From a virus: a stretch of DNA of 35,687 nucleotides. The translations under genes and the position numbers were made by a program. A model generated the notes under the pieces. The model ran no database searches. It saw nothing but the letters and a program-made list of their open reading frames with translations, and had not been told where the DNA came from. Position 1 is the first letter of the stretch; each line of letters opens with the position of its first letter. The DNA is taken from positions 1-35,687 of IMG/VR virus record IMGVR_UViG_3300040751_005014, one strand, 5' to 3'. Shown one piece after another: positions 16,643-24,053 of this stretch.

Positions 16643-17028
16643 TGGAGATGCTGGGCCTCGAACCCAGGTCCTGATTGTCCCAAACAGAAAGGACTACACG
16701 TTTAGGTCATTATTGATTCTCAACAATCCGAAATAGGTGATTGAATTTTTACATCCTCCGTCACCAATAGATGTATGACTCAATTTAGGGTTTAGTCATT
16801 TCTCCACCACAACAACGGACTTCTGTTCATAGGTACATGTCCTGACCGACCCGCTGGATACGTCGCCTTAGGCTGCGTATACCTCTTCAGTACGGATCAA
16901 ACCGAGAGTCTGAAGTTTTGCGAAAGTTTCGCCATTTGTGTTTTGAAACCGTGGATTAAAGTGATAGGTAACCTCTCACTACGTGCCCTTTGTGACTGAT
17001 GACACCAGTCAAATCCATAATCATCCCC
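16643..17028 (-). ncRNA. ssrA: tmRNA (transfer-messenger RNA)
   Basis: The RNA is about 386 nt. The 5' end GGGGATG (17028-17022) pairs with 3' CATCTCC (16650-16644) to form the acceptor stem with one G-U pair; CCA is not fully encoded. The 5' part has GATTATGGATTTGACTGG, close to the tmRNA D-loop consensus. The 3' part has a T-arm CTGGG-TTCGAGG-CCCAG. Between them is a tag reading frame ending VYAA-stop, with the stop codon in a hairpin loop (GCC-TAA-GGC), as in helix 5 of tmRNAs. tmRNA with SmpB rescues stalled ribosomes and adds a degradation tag. It lies 32 bases after the peptidase gene on the same strand. No smpB was seen, so host SmpB would be needed. Confidence 0.92.
16868..16933 (-). 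other. tmRNA tag-peptide reading frame
   Basis: The most likely frame resumes at GGC (16933) and encodes 21 residues: GETFAKLQTL, then GLI, then RTEEVYAA, followed by TAA at 16870-16868. The C-terminal AA is the usual protease signal, and the initial GE resembles Bacteroidota tags of the GETNYALAA type from memory. The tag is longer than those. The exact resume codon is inferred. Confidence 0.7.
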
Positions 17029-17039
17029 ATATGTAAAGA

Positions 17040-17053
17040 ACTTATTGATAAGT
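17040..17053. other. Inverted repeat between peptidase and tmRNA genes
   Basis: ACTTAT-TG-ATAAGT sits in the 32-base gap between the peptidase stop and the mature tmRNA 5' end. It could be a processing signal in a shared precursor transcript. It is too weak and lacks a T-run for a terminator. Confidence 0.35.
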
Positions 17054-17060
17054 ATCTTTC

Positions 17061-18104
17061 TTATTCTTCATAATCAACAAACCGTTCCTCGATCAAATCC
17101 AAAAGTCGATCGATATCATTCGGTGACAGAGTTACTCCATCACCAGTAAGTTCATTTTCGATCACCAGATTGTTACCCATATAATACATGTCCACCTCAT
17201 ATTCGTCAAGTTCATCATCAGAATTGTCTTCTTCATTGTTCTGGAACAAATCGAAGAAAGAGCTAGACATTGGGTTACGATACTCAAAATCATATTTCAC
17301 ATATCCCAATCGGTTAACAATCTCTTTTGCCATATAAAATGCATTCTCTACGTCTTCCAATACAACAAACTCTTGGACAGAATGCATATTATAGTAACCA
17401 CATGAGAGGTTGATGCAAGAAAAGTCTCCTTTTCTTTTGATTTGTGACACATCCGTGTAAGGATGGGACTGAAGCATGGGATCAGTTTTCATGTACTTTG
17501 TAAAAACTGGGATAATTTTATTAATAAATTCACCATCCCGATCAAACAATCTAACACCTGAACAAACTTCCGTAATAAGGTGATTTCCGGGAGCATCAAA
17601 CTGAATCGCATATCCTACATCTTTGAGAAACTCTTCATCACATTGCTGAGAACCGTGACAACCAGTTTCCTCTGATACGAATAAACCGATCTTTACTTTC
17701 GGAAGTTCCATCAGGAGTTCGAGACACAAAAAGATCCCACACTTGTCATCTCCACCAATACCTGTTGGAAGTCCGCCCGTAGTGTATGCCTTATATGACG
17801 CATACGTCTGATTACCAAATGACTTACCAAAGGTAGTTGGTTTCGAAAGAAATTCATCTTTGACAACGATTTCTTTCTGAATATCGTGAACTGTATCTGT
17901 ATGTGCGATGAACATTGGGTAGTATTCACCTTGATCCAGAACACCTTTCGTGACATAGATATTTCCCATATGATCAGTTTCAAAATTGACATTTGGGATC
18001 TTAGTCAAAAAGTTAACAACATAATCGATCATCATTTCCTCCCTATAAGTTTTGGTTGGGACACTCAAGAGGTTTTTAAAACGATTTGCCTTTTCGATAT
18101 TCAT
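17061..18104 (-). CDS. M20-family (peptidase T-like) zinc peptidase
   Basis: This 347-residue cytoplasmic protein has all metal-site elements of the two-zinc M20 family in order: AHTDTVH (His68, Asp70), TGIGGDDKCG (Asp119), SEETGCHGS (Glu145-Glu146), FDAPG (Asp170) and NMHSVQEFV (His241). M20 enzymes such as peptidase T release residues from di- and tripeptides. Only about 70 residues separate Asp170 and His241, against roughly 180 in enterobacterial PepT, so the lid/dimerisation domain is much reduced. The acidic C-terminal tail (NNEEDNSDDELDEYEVD) is unusual. The gene is richer in G+C than its neighbours and lies directly upstream of the tmRNA on the same strand. The likely role is hydrolysis of peptides made by proteolysis; substrate is not known. 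Confidence 0.85.
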   Translation of the reverse strand: MNIEKANRFKNLLSVPTKTYREEMMIDYVVNFLTKIPNVNFETDHMGNIYVTKGVLDQGEYYPMFIAHTDTVHDIQKEIVVKDEFLSKPTTFGKSFGNQTYASYKAYTTGGLPTGIGGDDKCGIFLCLELLMELPKVKIGLFVSEETGCHGSQQCDEEFLKDVGYAIQFDAPGNHLITEVCSGVRLFDRDGEFINKIIPVFTKYMKTDPMLQSHPYTDVSQIKRKGDFSCINLSCGYYNMHSVQEFVVLEDVENAFYMAKEIVNRLGYVKYDFEYRNPMSSSFFDLFQNNEEDNSDDELDEYEVDMYYMGNNLVIENELTGDGVTLSPNDIDRLLDLIEERFVDYEE

Positions 18105-18119
18105 AGTTAATTATTTCTA

Positions 18120-18151
18120 CAAATATAGAACAAAAAGTCCAAGTAAACAAA
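18120..18151 (-). promoter_or_regulatory. Candidate Bacteroidota-type promoter for peptidase-tmRNA unit
   Basis: On the minus strand, TTTG (18151-18148), a 20-base spacer, and TATATTTG (18127-18120) match the Bacteroidota -33/-7 consensus (TTTG and TAnnTTTG). The -7 box ends 15 bases before the ATG. It differs from the TATTTAT elements, suggesting host RNA polymerase use. It overlaps the clp terminator hairpin. Confidence 0.5.
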
Positions 18152-18167
18152 CTTACTTGGACTTTTT
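18132..18167 (-). terminator. Intrinsic terminator of the clp-like gene
   Basis: A 15-base-pair perfect stem (AAAAAGTCCAAGTAA / TTACTTGGACTTTTT) with a six-base loop includes the stop codon of the ClpC-like gene at its base. The short T5 run makes it moderate in strength. Its loop contains the -33 box of the next gene. Confidence 0.7.
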
Positions 18168-20168
18168 TATAAATAACTTTTCTTCTTTGTCTATATCAAG
18201 TAGATATTTTAAATTCTCTTTGATATTACCTCTAAGGACTTCTTCAGATATTAAATCTTCAATCTTTTCTTGAATTGCTCTTTTAATAGGTCTAGCCCCG
18301 AACTTCTCATCAAAACCTATTTTTTGTATGTATGATTTAACTTCATCTGAGACCTCAACGTTGTAGTTCAAAGAATCCAATCTTTCATTCAACTTATATA
18401 ATTCAATAGATACAATCCTATTAACTTCATTTTCTTTCAGTTGGTTAAATATAATAATTTCATCTACCCTATTCAAAAACTCAGGTGTAAAGTAATTTTT
18501 AAGTTCTTTTCTTAACAAAGATTTCTTAATTTCTTCGTTATTACTCATTCTGTTTTTTGTATCAAAACCAACACCTACTCCAAAATCTTGTAATTTCTTC
18601 ACACCTAAATTAGAAGTCATAATAATCAAACAATTCTTGAAATTAATCTTACGACCAAAACTATCAGTCAAATGACCATCATCAAGTAATTGTAATAGTA
18701 GTGAAAAGATGTCCTTATTTGCTTTTTCAATCTCGTCAAATAATACAACAGAATATGGTTTATTCTTTACCGCCTCAGTTAACTGACCTCCATCATTGTG
18801 ACCAACATATCCTGGAGGAGATCCGATCAATCTACTCATTGAGTGTTTTTCTTGATATTCAGACATATCAACTCTTATAAGACAATCTTCAGATCCAAAA
18901 ATCTCTTTAGCCAATTGTTTCGCCAAATAAGTTTTACCAATACCAGTAGAACCTAAGAATATAAATGAACCTATTGGTCTATTAGGGTCTTTGATACCAA
19001 TTCTATTTCTCCTAATCGCCTTAGAAATCTTTTCAACAGCCTGTTCTTGACCAATAACCTTATTATTAAGATTTTCTTCCAAATTCAACAAACCTTTTTT
19101 GTCATCAGCGGTAAGTTTCGAAATTGGTATTTTAGTCATGTTAGATACAACATCATAAACCATCTCTTCAGTAATTGGTTTTCTAGTTGTATTTTTTTCC
19201 TCTTCGAATTCTTTCTTTTCTTGTTCGAGTTTACGTAATATTTTACGTTCTTTATCTCTTAATTCAGCAGCTTCTTCATACTTCTGACTTTTGACAACTT
19301 CAATTTTTTGTTTTTTAATCTCTTTGGAATCGAGTTTAAGTTTCTCTATACTTTCAGGATATTTGACATTTATCTGTGCTCTTGCACCGACTTCATCTAA
19401 TATATCAATAGCCTTATCTGGAAATTCTCTATCAGTTATGTATCTGTCCGCCAAAGAAACACAAGCTTGAATAGACTCATCAGTATAAATAACTTTGTGG
19501 TGGTACTCATATTTGTCCTTCAAATTATTCAAAATCTCTAAAGTTTCTTCAGGAGTTGATCCATCAACCATAATCTTTTGAAATCTTCTTTCTAATGCAC
19601 CATCCTTTTCGATATTTTCACGATACTCATCCAAAGTTGTCGCACCGATACACTGCAATTCACCTCTAGCTAATGCAGGTTTGAATATATTTGATGCATC
19701 CAAAGAACCAGAAGTATTACCAGCACCTATGATGGTGTGAATCTCATCAATAAAAATTATAATATCATCAGCATTTTGTAATTCTTCTAAAATTACTTTT
19801 AATCTTTCCTCAAATTGACCCCTGTATTTTGTACCAGCAACAATAGAAGTCATATCAAGAGATAATATTCTTTTTTCTGTTAGACTCTGAGGACACTCAC
19901 CATTAAGTATTTTCATCGCTAAACCTTCAACAATCGCAGTCTTACCGCATCCTGGTTCACCAATTATAATTGGATTATTCTTTTTACGTCTCGAGAGTAC
20001 TTGAGCAATTCTTGTAATTTCTCTATCTCTACCAATTACGGGATCTAATTTTCCTTCTTCAGCTAACTTAATTAAGTCCCGTGAAAAGTTATCTAAAACT
20101 GGTGTATTCGAATTAGTATTACTACTTTCTTTTTCACTTTTTTCATTTGGGTCAATCGACTCTATCAT
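18153..20168 (-). CDS. ClpC-like double AAA+ protein unfoldase lacking the N domain
   Basis: This 671-residue protein has two AAA+ modules. D1: Walker A GEPGCGKT (70-77), Walker B IIFIDE (Asp141-Glu142), Arg194-Arg195. D2: Walker A GSTGIGKT (406-413), Walker B VVLFDE (478-479), Arg567. Between them, residues about 286-320 are a UVR-type middle region ([20 protein letters not shown]), typical of ClpC. In D2, VGF at 533-535 matches the ClpP-docking loop of ClpC/ClpX proteins; disaggregase ClpB lacks this. The usual ~150-residue N-terminal substrate/adaptor domain is absent, replaced by a short Ser/Asn-rich tail. It likely unfolds proteins for host ClpP; no clpP is seen here. It is divergent from hsp20. 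Confidence 0.92.
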   Translation of the reverse strand: MIESIDPNEKSEKESSNTNSNTPVLDNFSRDLIKLAEEGKLDPVIGRDREITRIAQVLSRRKKNNPIIIGEPGCGKTAIVEGLAMKILNGECPQSLTEKRILSLDMTSIVAGTKYRGQFEERLKVILEELQNADDIIIFIDEIHTIIGAGNTSGSLDASNIFKPALARGELQCIGATTLDEYRENIEKDGALERRFQKIMVDGSTPEETLEILNNLKDKYEYHHKVIYTDESIQACVSLADRYITDREFPDKAIDILDEVGARAQINVKYPESIEKLKLDSKEIKKQKIEVVKSQKYEEAAELRDKERKILRKLEQEKKEFEEEKNTTRKPITEEMVYDVVSNMTKIPISKLTADDKKGLLNLEENLNNKVIGQEQAVEKISKAIRRNRIGIKDPNRPIGSFIFLGSTGIGKTYLAKQLAKEIFGSEDCLIRVDMSEYQEKHSMSRLIGSPPGYVGHNDGGQLTEAVKNKPYSVVLFDEIEKANKDIFSLLLQLLDDGHLTDSFGRKINFKNCLIIMTSNLGVKKLQDFGVGVGFDTKNRMSNNEEIKKSLLRKELKNYFTPEFLNRVDEIIIFNQLKENEVNRIVSIELYKLNERLDSLNYNVEVSDEVKSYIQKIGFDEKFGARPIKRAIQEKIEDLISEEVLRGNIKENLKYLLDIDKEEKLFIKKSK

Positions 20169-20251
20169 ATCCTTGGTTTTTAGTTAAAGATAAATGAATT
20201 TGGTATATAATCAATTTAATTCTCAATTTGTCAGGGTATTTTATTTGCGCA

Positions 20252-20264
20252 TGACAAAATGTCA
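20252..20264. promoter_or_regulatory. Palindrome between divergent clp and hsp20 genes
   Basis: TGACA-AAA-TGTCA is a perfect 5+5 inverted repeat in the 162-base divergent intergenic region. It is a possible operator for coordinated control of both chaperone genes. The rest of the region is AT-rich with no clear consensus promoter. Confidence 0.4.
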
Positions 20265-20330
20265 GTAAATTATCAAAAGGTACAATTTTTACTATATCAG
20301 AGGTAAATAAAAAATAAATTTAATAAAATT

Positions 20331-20708
20331 ATGAAAAGTTTAATTTTAAATTCTAAAACTCTATTCGATTCGATCTTTGATGATCCTTACTTCTTTAATG
20401 AAGATAAACAAAATACCGATTATATTGTAAAAAATGAAGAGGGTTATTTTTTTGAGTCATTCCTTCCCGGGATGAATAAAAAAAATCTTACCATTGAAAT
20501 TGATGATGATATAGTGTCGATCATAGGTGATTATAATAGTAAAAATGAAATAACCTCAGATATGTCCTATTCATATACAAAAAAATATAAAGTTCCCATA
20601 GATGTGGACCAATCACAAATAAGTGCTAACATAAAAGATGGAATACTTAGAATTAAGTTTCCGTATTCAGAAATAAAAAAGAAAAAGAAACGTGTGGTCA
20701 CACTCTAA
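20331..20708 (+). CDS. Small heat shock protein (Hsp20 / alpha-crystallin family)
   Basis: This 125-residue protein shows the alpha-crystallin domain over residues about 28-115: the YFFESFLPGMNKKNLTIEID segment, the VSIIGDY strand, and the conserved ISANIKDGILRIKFP with its G-x-L motif. The last residues (KRVVTL) take the place of the usual I-x-I anchor. Hsp20 proteins hold unfolded proteins in a refoldable state and occur in several T4-like phages. It is divergent from the ClpC-like unfoldase, which suggests joint control of protein quality. A strong terminator follows four bases after the stop. Confidence 0.9.
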   Translation: MKSLILNSKTLFDSIFDDPYFFNEDKQNTDYIVKNEEGYFFESFLPGMNKKNLTIEIDDDIVSIIGDYNSKNEITSDMSYSYTKKYKVPIDVDQSQISANIKDGILRIKFPYSEIKKKKKRVVTL

Positions 20709-20711
20709 ATT

Positions 20712-20737
20712 AAACACCCTTCGGGGTGTTTTTTTTT
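20712..20737 (+). terminator. Intrinsic terminator
   Basis: An 8-base-pair stem AAACACCC / GGGTGTTT with a UUCG loop is followed by a T-run, just after the hsp20 stop. Confidence 0.9.
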
Positions 20738-20743
20738 CTCATG

Positions 20744-20751
20744 ATATTTAT
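20744..20751 (+). promoter_or_regulatory. Candidate late promoter element (ATATTTAT)
   Basis: ATATTTAT lies 18 bases before the ATG at 20770 and directly after the hsp20 terminator, so a new promoter is needed here. Confidence 0.45.
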
Positions 20752-20769
20752 AACAAAACATCAGTAATT

Positions 20770-21252
20770 ATGTACAACAAAATTTTAAATGAAATCAAGG
20801 AAATTAAGCATATGATGGGTCTGACAGAATCCGAAGTCGATGAACAAGTTTTTCAGACAGCAATGTCAGCAATAAAAAAAGGTTCAGATAAGGCTAAAGA
20901 AACTTTAAAAAAAGGATCGAATAAAATCAAAGACTTGATCAATAAATCTGACGAAGATACTGGAGTAGATGATTTAGGTGACTACAATGGAAAACCTATA
21001 TCAGAAATTTTGGAAGAGATAAAAGAAAAGATAAAAGAAGAGAATGAAGATTTCGGTACAATTGATGTAAATGGAGAAACACTTCAATTTGGTGTTGGTG
21101 AGAGTATGAGTCAAGCTACTTCATCAAAAATAGCTAATGATAATGCTGACAAATCATTTGGAAGAAAAGGGAATTACGCAACAGAAATTAAAAAAGTATT
21201 TTTAGTAGGAAACAACTATATAACATATATTTTAAAGAAAAAACTTTCATAA
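20770..21252 (+). CDS. Leader-bearing hypothetical protein
   Basis: This 160-residue protein starts MYNKILNEIKEIKHMMGLTE (Glu20), then S21, a close match to the shared leader. After that are Lys-rich near-repeats (AIKKGSDKAKETLKKGSNKI), a charged helix, a short beta segment (GTIDVNGETLQFGVG) and a C-terminal KVFLVGNNYITYILKK. The in-frame extension to 20692 runs through the hsp20 stop and terminator and is rejected. No domain is recognised. It overlaps the KTSC gene by one base. Confidence 0.75.
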   Translation: MYNKILNEIKEIKHMMGLTESEVDEQVFQTAMSAIKKGSDKAKETLKKGSNKIKDLINKSDEDTGVDDLGDYNGKPISEILEEIKEKIKEENEDFGTIDVNGETLQFGVGESMSQATSSKIANDNADKSFGRKGNYATEIKKVFLVGNNYITYILKKKLS

Positions 21253-21503
21253 TGTCGATAAAATCAGAAAAAATTGAAGGAAAGAAAATTATATGTGAAA
21301 TAGATTCATCCAACTTGATGAAAGCAATCTATGATACATTATCTAAAACACTCACCGTCACTTTCAAAAATGGAAATGAATATGAGTATTATAAAGTACC
21401 TCACCAAGTATTTACTAAATTGAGAATGGCAGAATCACAGGGAAGATTCTTTAACTATGAAATATCGAAAGAATATAAATACAAAAAGATTTCTATGAAT
21501 TGA
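21252..21503 (+). CDS. KTSC domain protein
   Basis: This 83-residue protein is essentially a single KTSC domain: SSNLMKAIYDTLSKTLTVTF, NGNEYEYYKVP, FTKLRMAESQGRFFNYEI and the closing YKYKKI. KTSC domains occur alone or attached to nucleic-acid-related proteins such as lysyl-tRNA synthetase, but their role is not established. Starts and stops overlap with both neighbours (TAATG and TGATG), so translation is coupled with the nucleotidyltransferase-fold gene. Confidence 0.8.
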   Translation: MSIKSEKIEGKKIICEIDSSNLMKAIYDTLSKTLTVTFKNGNEYEYYKVPHQVFTKLRMAESQGRFFNYEISKEYKYKKISMN

Positions 21504-22231
21504 TGGAGACTAATACAAAAATATTAAGTTCATTCAAAGTTAAAGACAAAATGAATGATGAAATCTGGGATCTAAGTAAGAAAACCCCAACGATGCATTC
21601 TGATGTAAGAAATTCTTTATTAGATATTGCTGAAAATTTCATTTCATTCTTAGGGTTTGATATTTTTGTTCAAGACATTACAATGACAGGGTCTTTAGCA
21701 AACTATAACTGGTCATCATTTTCAGATATTGATTTACATATAATATTCAATTACAAAGATGCTGGAGAACAGGAAGAAATATTCAAGGATCTTTTTAAGT
21801 TGAAAAAGACTGTATATAATTCAACTCATGATATAACAGTTAAAGGATATGAAGTTGAATTATATGTTCAGGATTCAAACGAACCACATTTTTCTACTGG
21901 TGTATATTCTGTACTGTATAATAGTTGGATCGAGAAACCTGAAAGAGAATCAGTAAAAATTCAATATGAAAAAATCTTAGAAAAATCACAATTGTGGATG
22001 GATAAAATTGACAACTTAATTGAAAATTATGAAGATAATGATTTAGATCAAGTTTTGAAATCAATTGATAATCTAAAAACAAAATTAAAAGATTTTAGAG
22101 GTTCTGGTTTAGAGGATGGTGGTGAATATTCTTATGAAAATCTCACGTTTAAGTTTTTAAGAAGAAATGGATATATTGATAAATTATTCGATTTTAGTAA
22201 TCAAATAACCGATAAATCACTTTCTTTGTGA
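21503..22231 (+). CDS. Nucleotidyltransferase-fold (Pol beta superfamily) protein
   Basis: This 242-residue protein has the superfamily signature GS-x(10)-D-x-D: TGSLANYNWSSFSDIDLHII with Gly63-Ser64, Asp75 and Asp77. A third acidic residue is available in the following strand (YEVELYVQ, Glu117 or Glu119). Such proteins transfer nucleotides to RNA, proteins or small molecules; MNT-type members act in toxin-antitoxin pairs. The C-terminal ~100 residues are helical. No separate HEPN partner is seen. The partner by gene coupling is the KTSC protein. The ATG at 21503 is chosen over an upstream TTG. The substrate is unknown. Confidence 0.75.
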   Translation: METNTKILSSFKVKDKMNDEIWDLSKKTPTMHSDVRNSLLDIAENFISFLGFDIFVQDITMTGSLANYNWSSFSDIDLHIIFNYKDAGEQEEIFKDLFKLKKTVYNSTHDITVKGYEVELYVQDSNEPHFSTGVYSVLYNSWIEKPERESVKIQYEKILEKSQLWMDKIDNLIENYEDNDLDQVLKSIDNLKTKLKDFRGSGLEDGGEYSYENLTFKFLRRNGYIDKLFDFSNQITDKSLSL

Positions 22232-22249
22232 TAATTACATAAAAACTAC

Positions 22250-22257
22250 ATATTTAT
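22250..22257 (+). promoter_or_regulatory. Candidate late promoter element (ATATTTAT)
   Basis: ATATTTAT lies 15 bases before the ATG at 22273, in the 41-base gap after the nucleotidyltransferase-fold gene. Confidence 0.4.
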
Positions 22258-22272
22258 TAATAAAATAATATA

Positions 22273-22455
22273 ATGACCGCTTATACCGCATGTACAGTTG
22301 TTAACGAAGCAAAAGTTCCTCCAATTACTGGTGGGACACGTCAGGATGTTGAACATGCTATTTTTAGAACCTGGGTCTATGACAATGACTCATCGGGCGA
22401 TACAAGATCACAATGTGCAACAGTTCGACTAGGACCAGACGGATTACAAAATTAA
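22273..22455 (+). CDS. Small hypothetical protein
   Basis: This 60-residue protein is not recognised. It contains Gly/Asp turns and two Cys (YTACTVV, SQCATVRLG) and no leader. The good upstream element and tight packing with the next gene (18 bases) support it as a real gene. Confidence 0.6.
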   Translation: MTAYTACTVVNEAKVPPITGGTRQDVEHAIFRTWVYDNDSSGDTRSQCATVRLGPDGLQN

Positions 22456-22473
22456 AATAAAAAAATTTAGAAA

Positions 22474-23649
22474 ATGTCAGATTTAAGACCTTTAGGAAGT
22501 GAAAAATTAACTGGTGATGATAAGATTCAAAGAATCCTAGAAATTGCTAATTTCAAAAAAAACGATGTAAAAAATAAAAATATAACTGAATCTGTAGTTA
22601 CTCTAGCCGATGGTAAAACTTACGGTATCGAAAAAGAAAAGGGAGGTTATATTGTAAAGGTACAGATAGATGAATCTAGTGATTTTGAATATCGTACTAA
22701 TATAAAAAATAGAAGATACCATAAATCATTTTCTCAGGCTCTGAAAGAAATGAATTTGTTAGCAAAAGAGTTGAACAGACTAAACGAGAACAGTGAAAAT
22801 ATTGACTTATTTGTTGAACAGAAGAAATTTGTTCTCAAAACTCCAAAACCAGAAGTAAGTGATGAACCAGCAATGGATGAACCAATGGACGATGGTGGTG
22901 ATGATCTAAGTCTAGATTTAGATATGACATCTGATGAAGGTGACACAGAATTAGATATGGACTTAGATGATGAAGATACTATGGGTGATTTAGATTTGGA
23001 TTTAGATACTGAAACAACTCCAGCTGGTGAAGAAGGTGATGAGGAAGCGAGTTTTAAATCAGTACAAAAATTAGTCGGTAAATTAGGACAAAAGGTTAGA
23101 TCATTAGAAAGTCAACAAGGTCTAACTTCAGAGGAAATTAAATACGTTTTAAATTCAGTTATTTCAGCGGTTAATTTAGAGACTCTAACTGAGGAAGATA
23201 AAGATGACATTTTGGAAAACTTCGAAGAGGAAGTTGAATATGATGATTTAGAAGGTGATATTGATATCGATTCTACTGGTGATGAATTAGATCTTGATTT
23301 GGATCTTGACGCAGGTGGTGACGAAGGTGAAATGGGAGAACCATTAGAAATGGTCATGGATGAAATTTTTTCAGAATCAAAGGCTGAAGAAGTAATATCT
23401 AAGTATTACGACAAAGAAGTTGACGAAGAAATCAAAAATAAATCTTACTTGAAGGAGACAATCGAAAAAGTAAAATTGAAAAAAGAAATCAATAGACTTT
23501 CTACCTCTGTAGAACAACAGGTAGTTTCGGAGTCAATTGTAAATGAAAACAAGAATATTAAATTAGTTGGAAGAACAAATTTAAAAAATTTAGTTTTCGA
23601 AACAGAGGATAAAAAGTTTAAAATAAGTCCATCGGGTGAATTATTATGA
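22474..23649 (+). CDS. Acidic leader-bearing protein, scaffold/core-like
   Basis: This 391-residue protein has an N-terminal region with ITE (37-39) before Ser40, a small beta domain (TYGIEKEKGGYIVKVQID, then a helix), and FVE (113-115) before Gln116. Two long Asp/Leu/Gly-rich stretches follow (LSLDLDMTSDEG, GDLDLDLDTE, LDLDLDLDAGG) with a helical segment between (SVQKLVGKLGQKVRSLESQQ). The C-terminus is basic and helical. The composition matches the acidic prohead scaffold gene at 32357, and it also has internal [IL]-x-E-type sites. It may be a second core or internal protein of the head. No catalytic motif is seen. Confidence 0.75.
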   Translation: MSDLRPLGSEKLTGDDKIQRILEIANFKKNDVKNKNITESVVTLADGKTYGIEKEKGGYIVKVQIDESSDFEYRTNIKNRRYHKSFSQALKEMNLLAKELNRLNENSENIDLFVEQKKFVLKTPKPEVSDEPAMDEPMDDGGDDLSLDLDMTSDEGDTELDMDLDDEDTMGDLDLDLDTETTPAGEEGDEEASFKSVQKLVGKLGQKVRSLESQQGLTSEEIKYVLNSVISAVNLETLTEEDKDDILENFEEEVEYDDLEGDIDIDSTGDELDLDLDLDAGGDEGEMGEPLEMVMDEIFSESKAEEVISKYYDKEVDEEIKNKSYLKETIEKVKLKKEINRLSTSVEQQVVSESIVNENKNIKLVGRTNLKNLVFETEDKKFKISPSGELL

Positions 23650-24053
23650 AACTTGTATATGTAAATGAATTAGGACCTAACTATAGGGGTGATAATGTTT
23701 ATGAATTTATCTTTTCTGATAAAGAAAACGTTTGGGGAGAAGGATGGGATGAAAGTCCCGCAATGTCAAAACCAGAACCACCTAATTTAGAATTTATATC
23801 ACTTGTTAAAATTTTGAAAAATTCAGGTCTTGAACTAAATCTAATTCAAGACTCTGATTTTTTCTCTTTTTATGACTCAATTGATGGAGTCATTGCACTT
23901 GCTTGGGAAAACGAGGATTCTCATTATGTAGTTAATAAAAAATTTGATAGATTAGTATTTTCTTATGGTGAAACAGTACAAAGTATTGAAGATAAGATTT
24001 ATGAAAGAGATCTAATCTTGATGGATGATAAAATTTTGATTGGAAATGAATAA
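23646..24053 (+). CDS. Hypothetical protein
   Basis: This 135-residue soluble protein starts MKLVYVNELGPNYRGDNVYE and contains ENVWGEGWDESPA and DGVIALAWENED, a mixed alpha/beta pattern rich in Trp and acidic residues. It is not a family I can name. Starts and stops overlap with both neighbours by 4 and 8 bases, so it is translated within the same operon as the acidic core-like protein and the Lys/Pro repeat protein. Confidence 0.75.
   Translation: MKLVYVNELGPNYRGDNVYEFIFSDKENVWGEGWDESPAMSKPEPPNLEFISLVKILKNSGLELNLIQDSDFFSFYDSIDGVIALAWENEDSHYVVNKKFDRLVFSYGETVQSIEDKIYERDLILMDDKILIGNE

Noticed and set aside
16640-16690. A stand-alone tRNA on the minus strand (T-arm and acceptor end visible)
   Set aside because: No anticodon arm lies nearby; the matching 5' acceptor strand is about 380 bases away with tmRNA consensus and a tag frame, so it is the 3' end of a tmRNA.
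16893-16935. Alternative tmRNA tag frame starting ATG GCG and ending at a TGA
   Set aside because: It ends in SV rather than AA, and its stop is not in a hairpin loop, unlike the VYAA frame.
17711-18273. Open frames overlapping the peptidase and clp genes on either strand
   Set aside because: The peptidase and ClpC-like frames have full family motifs; these others are shadows.
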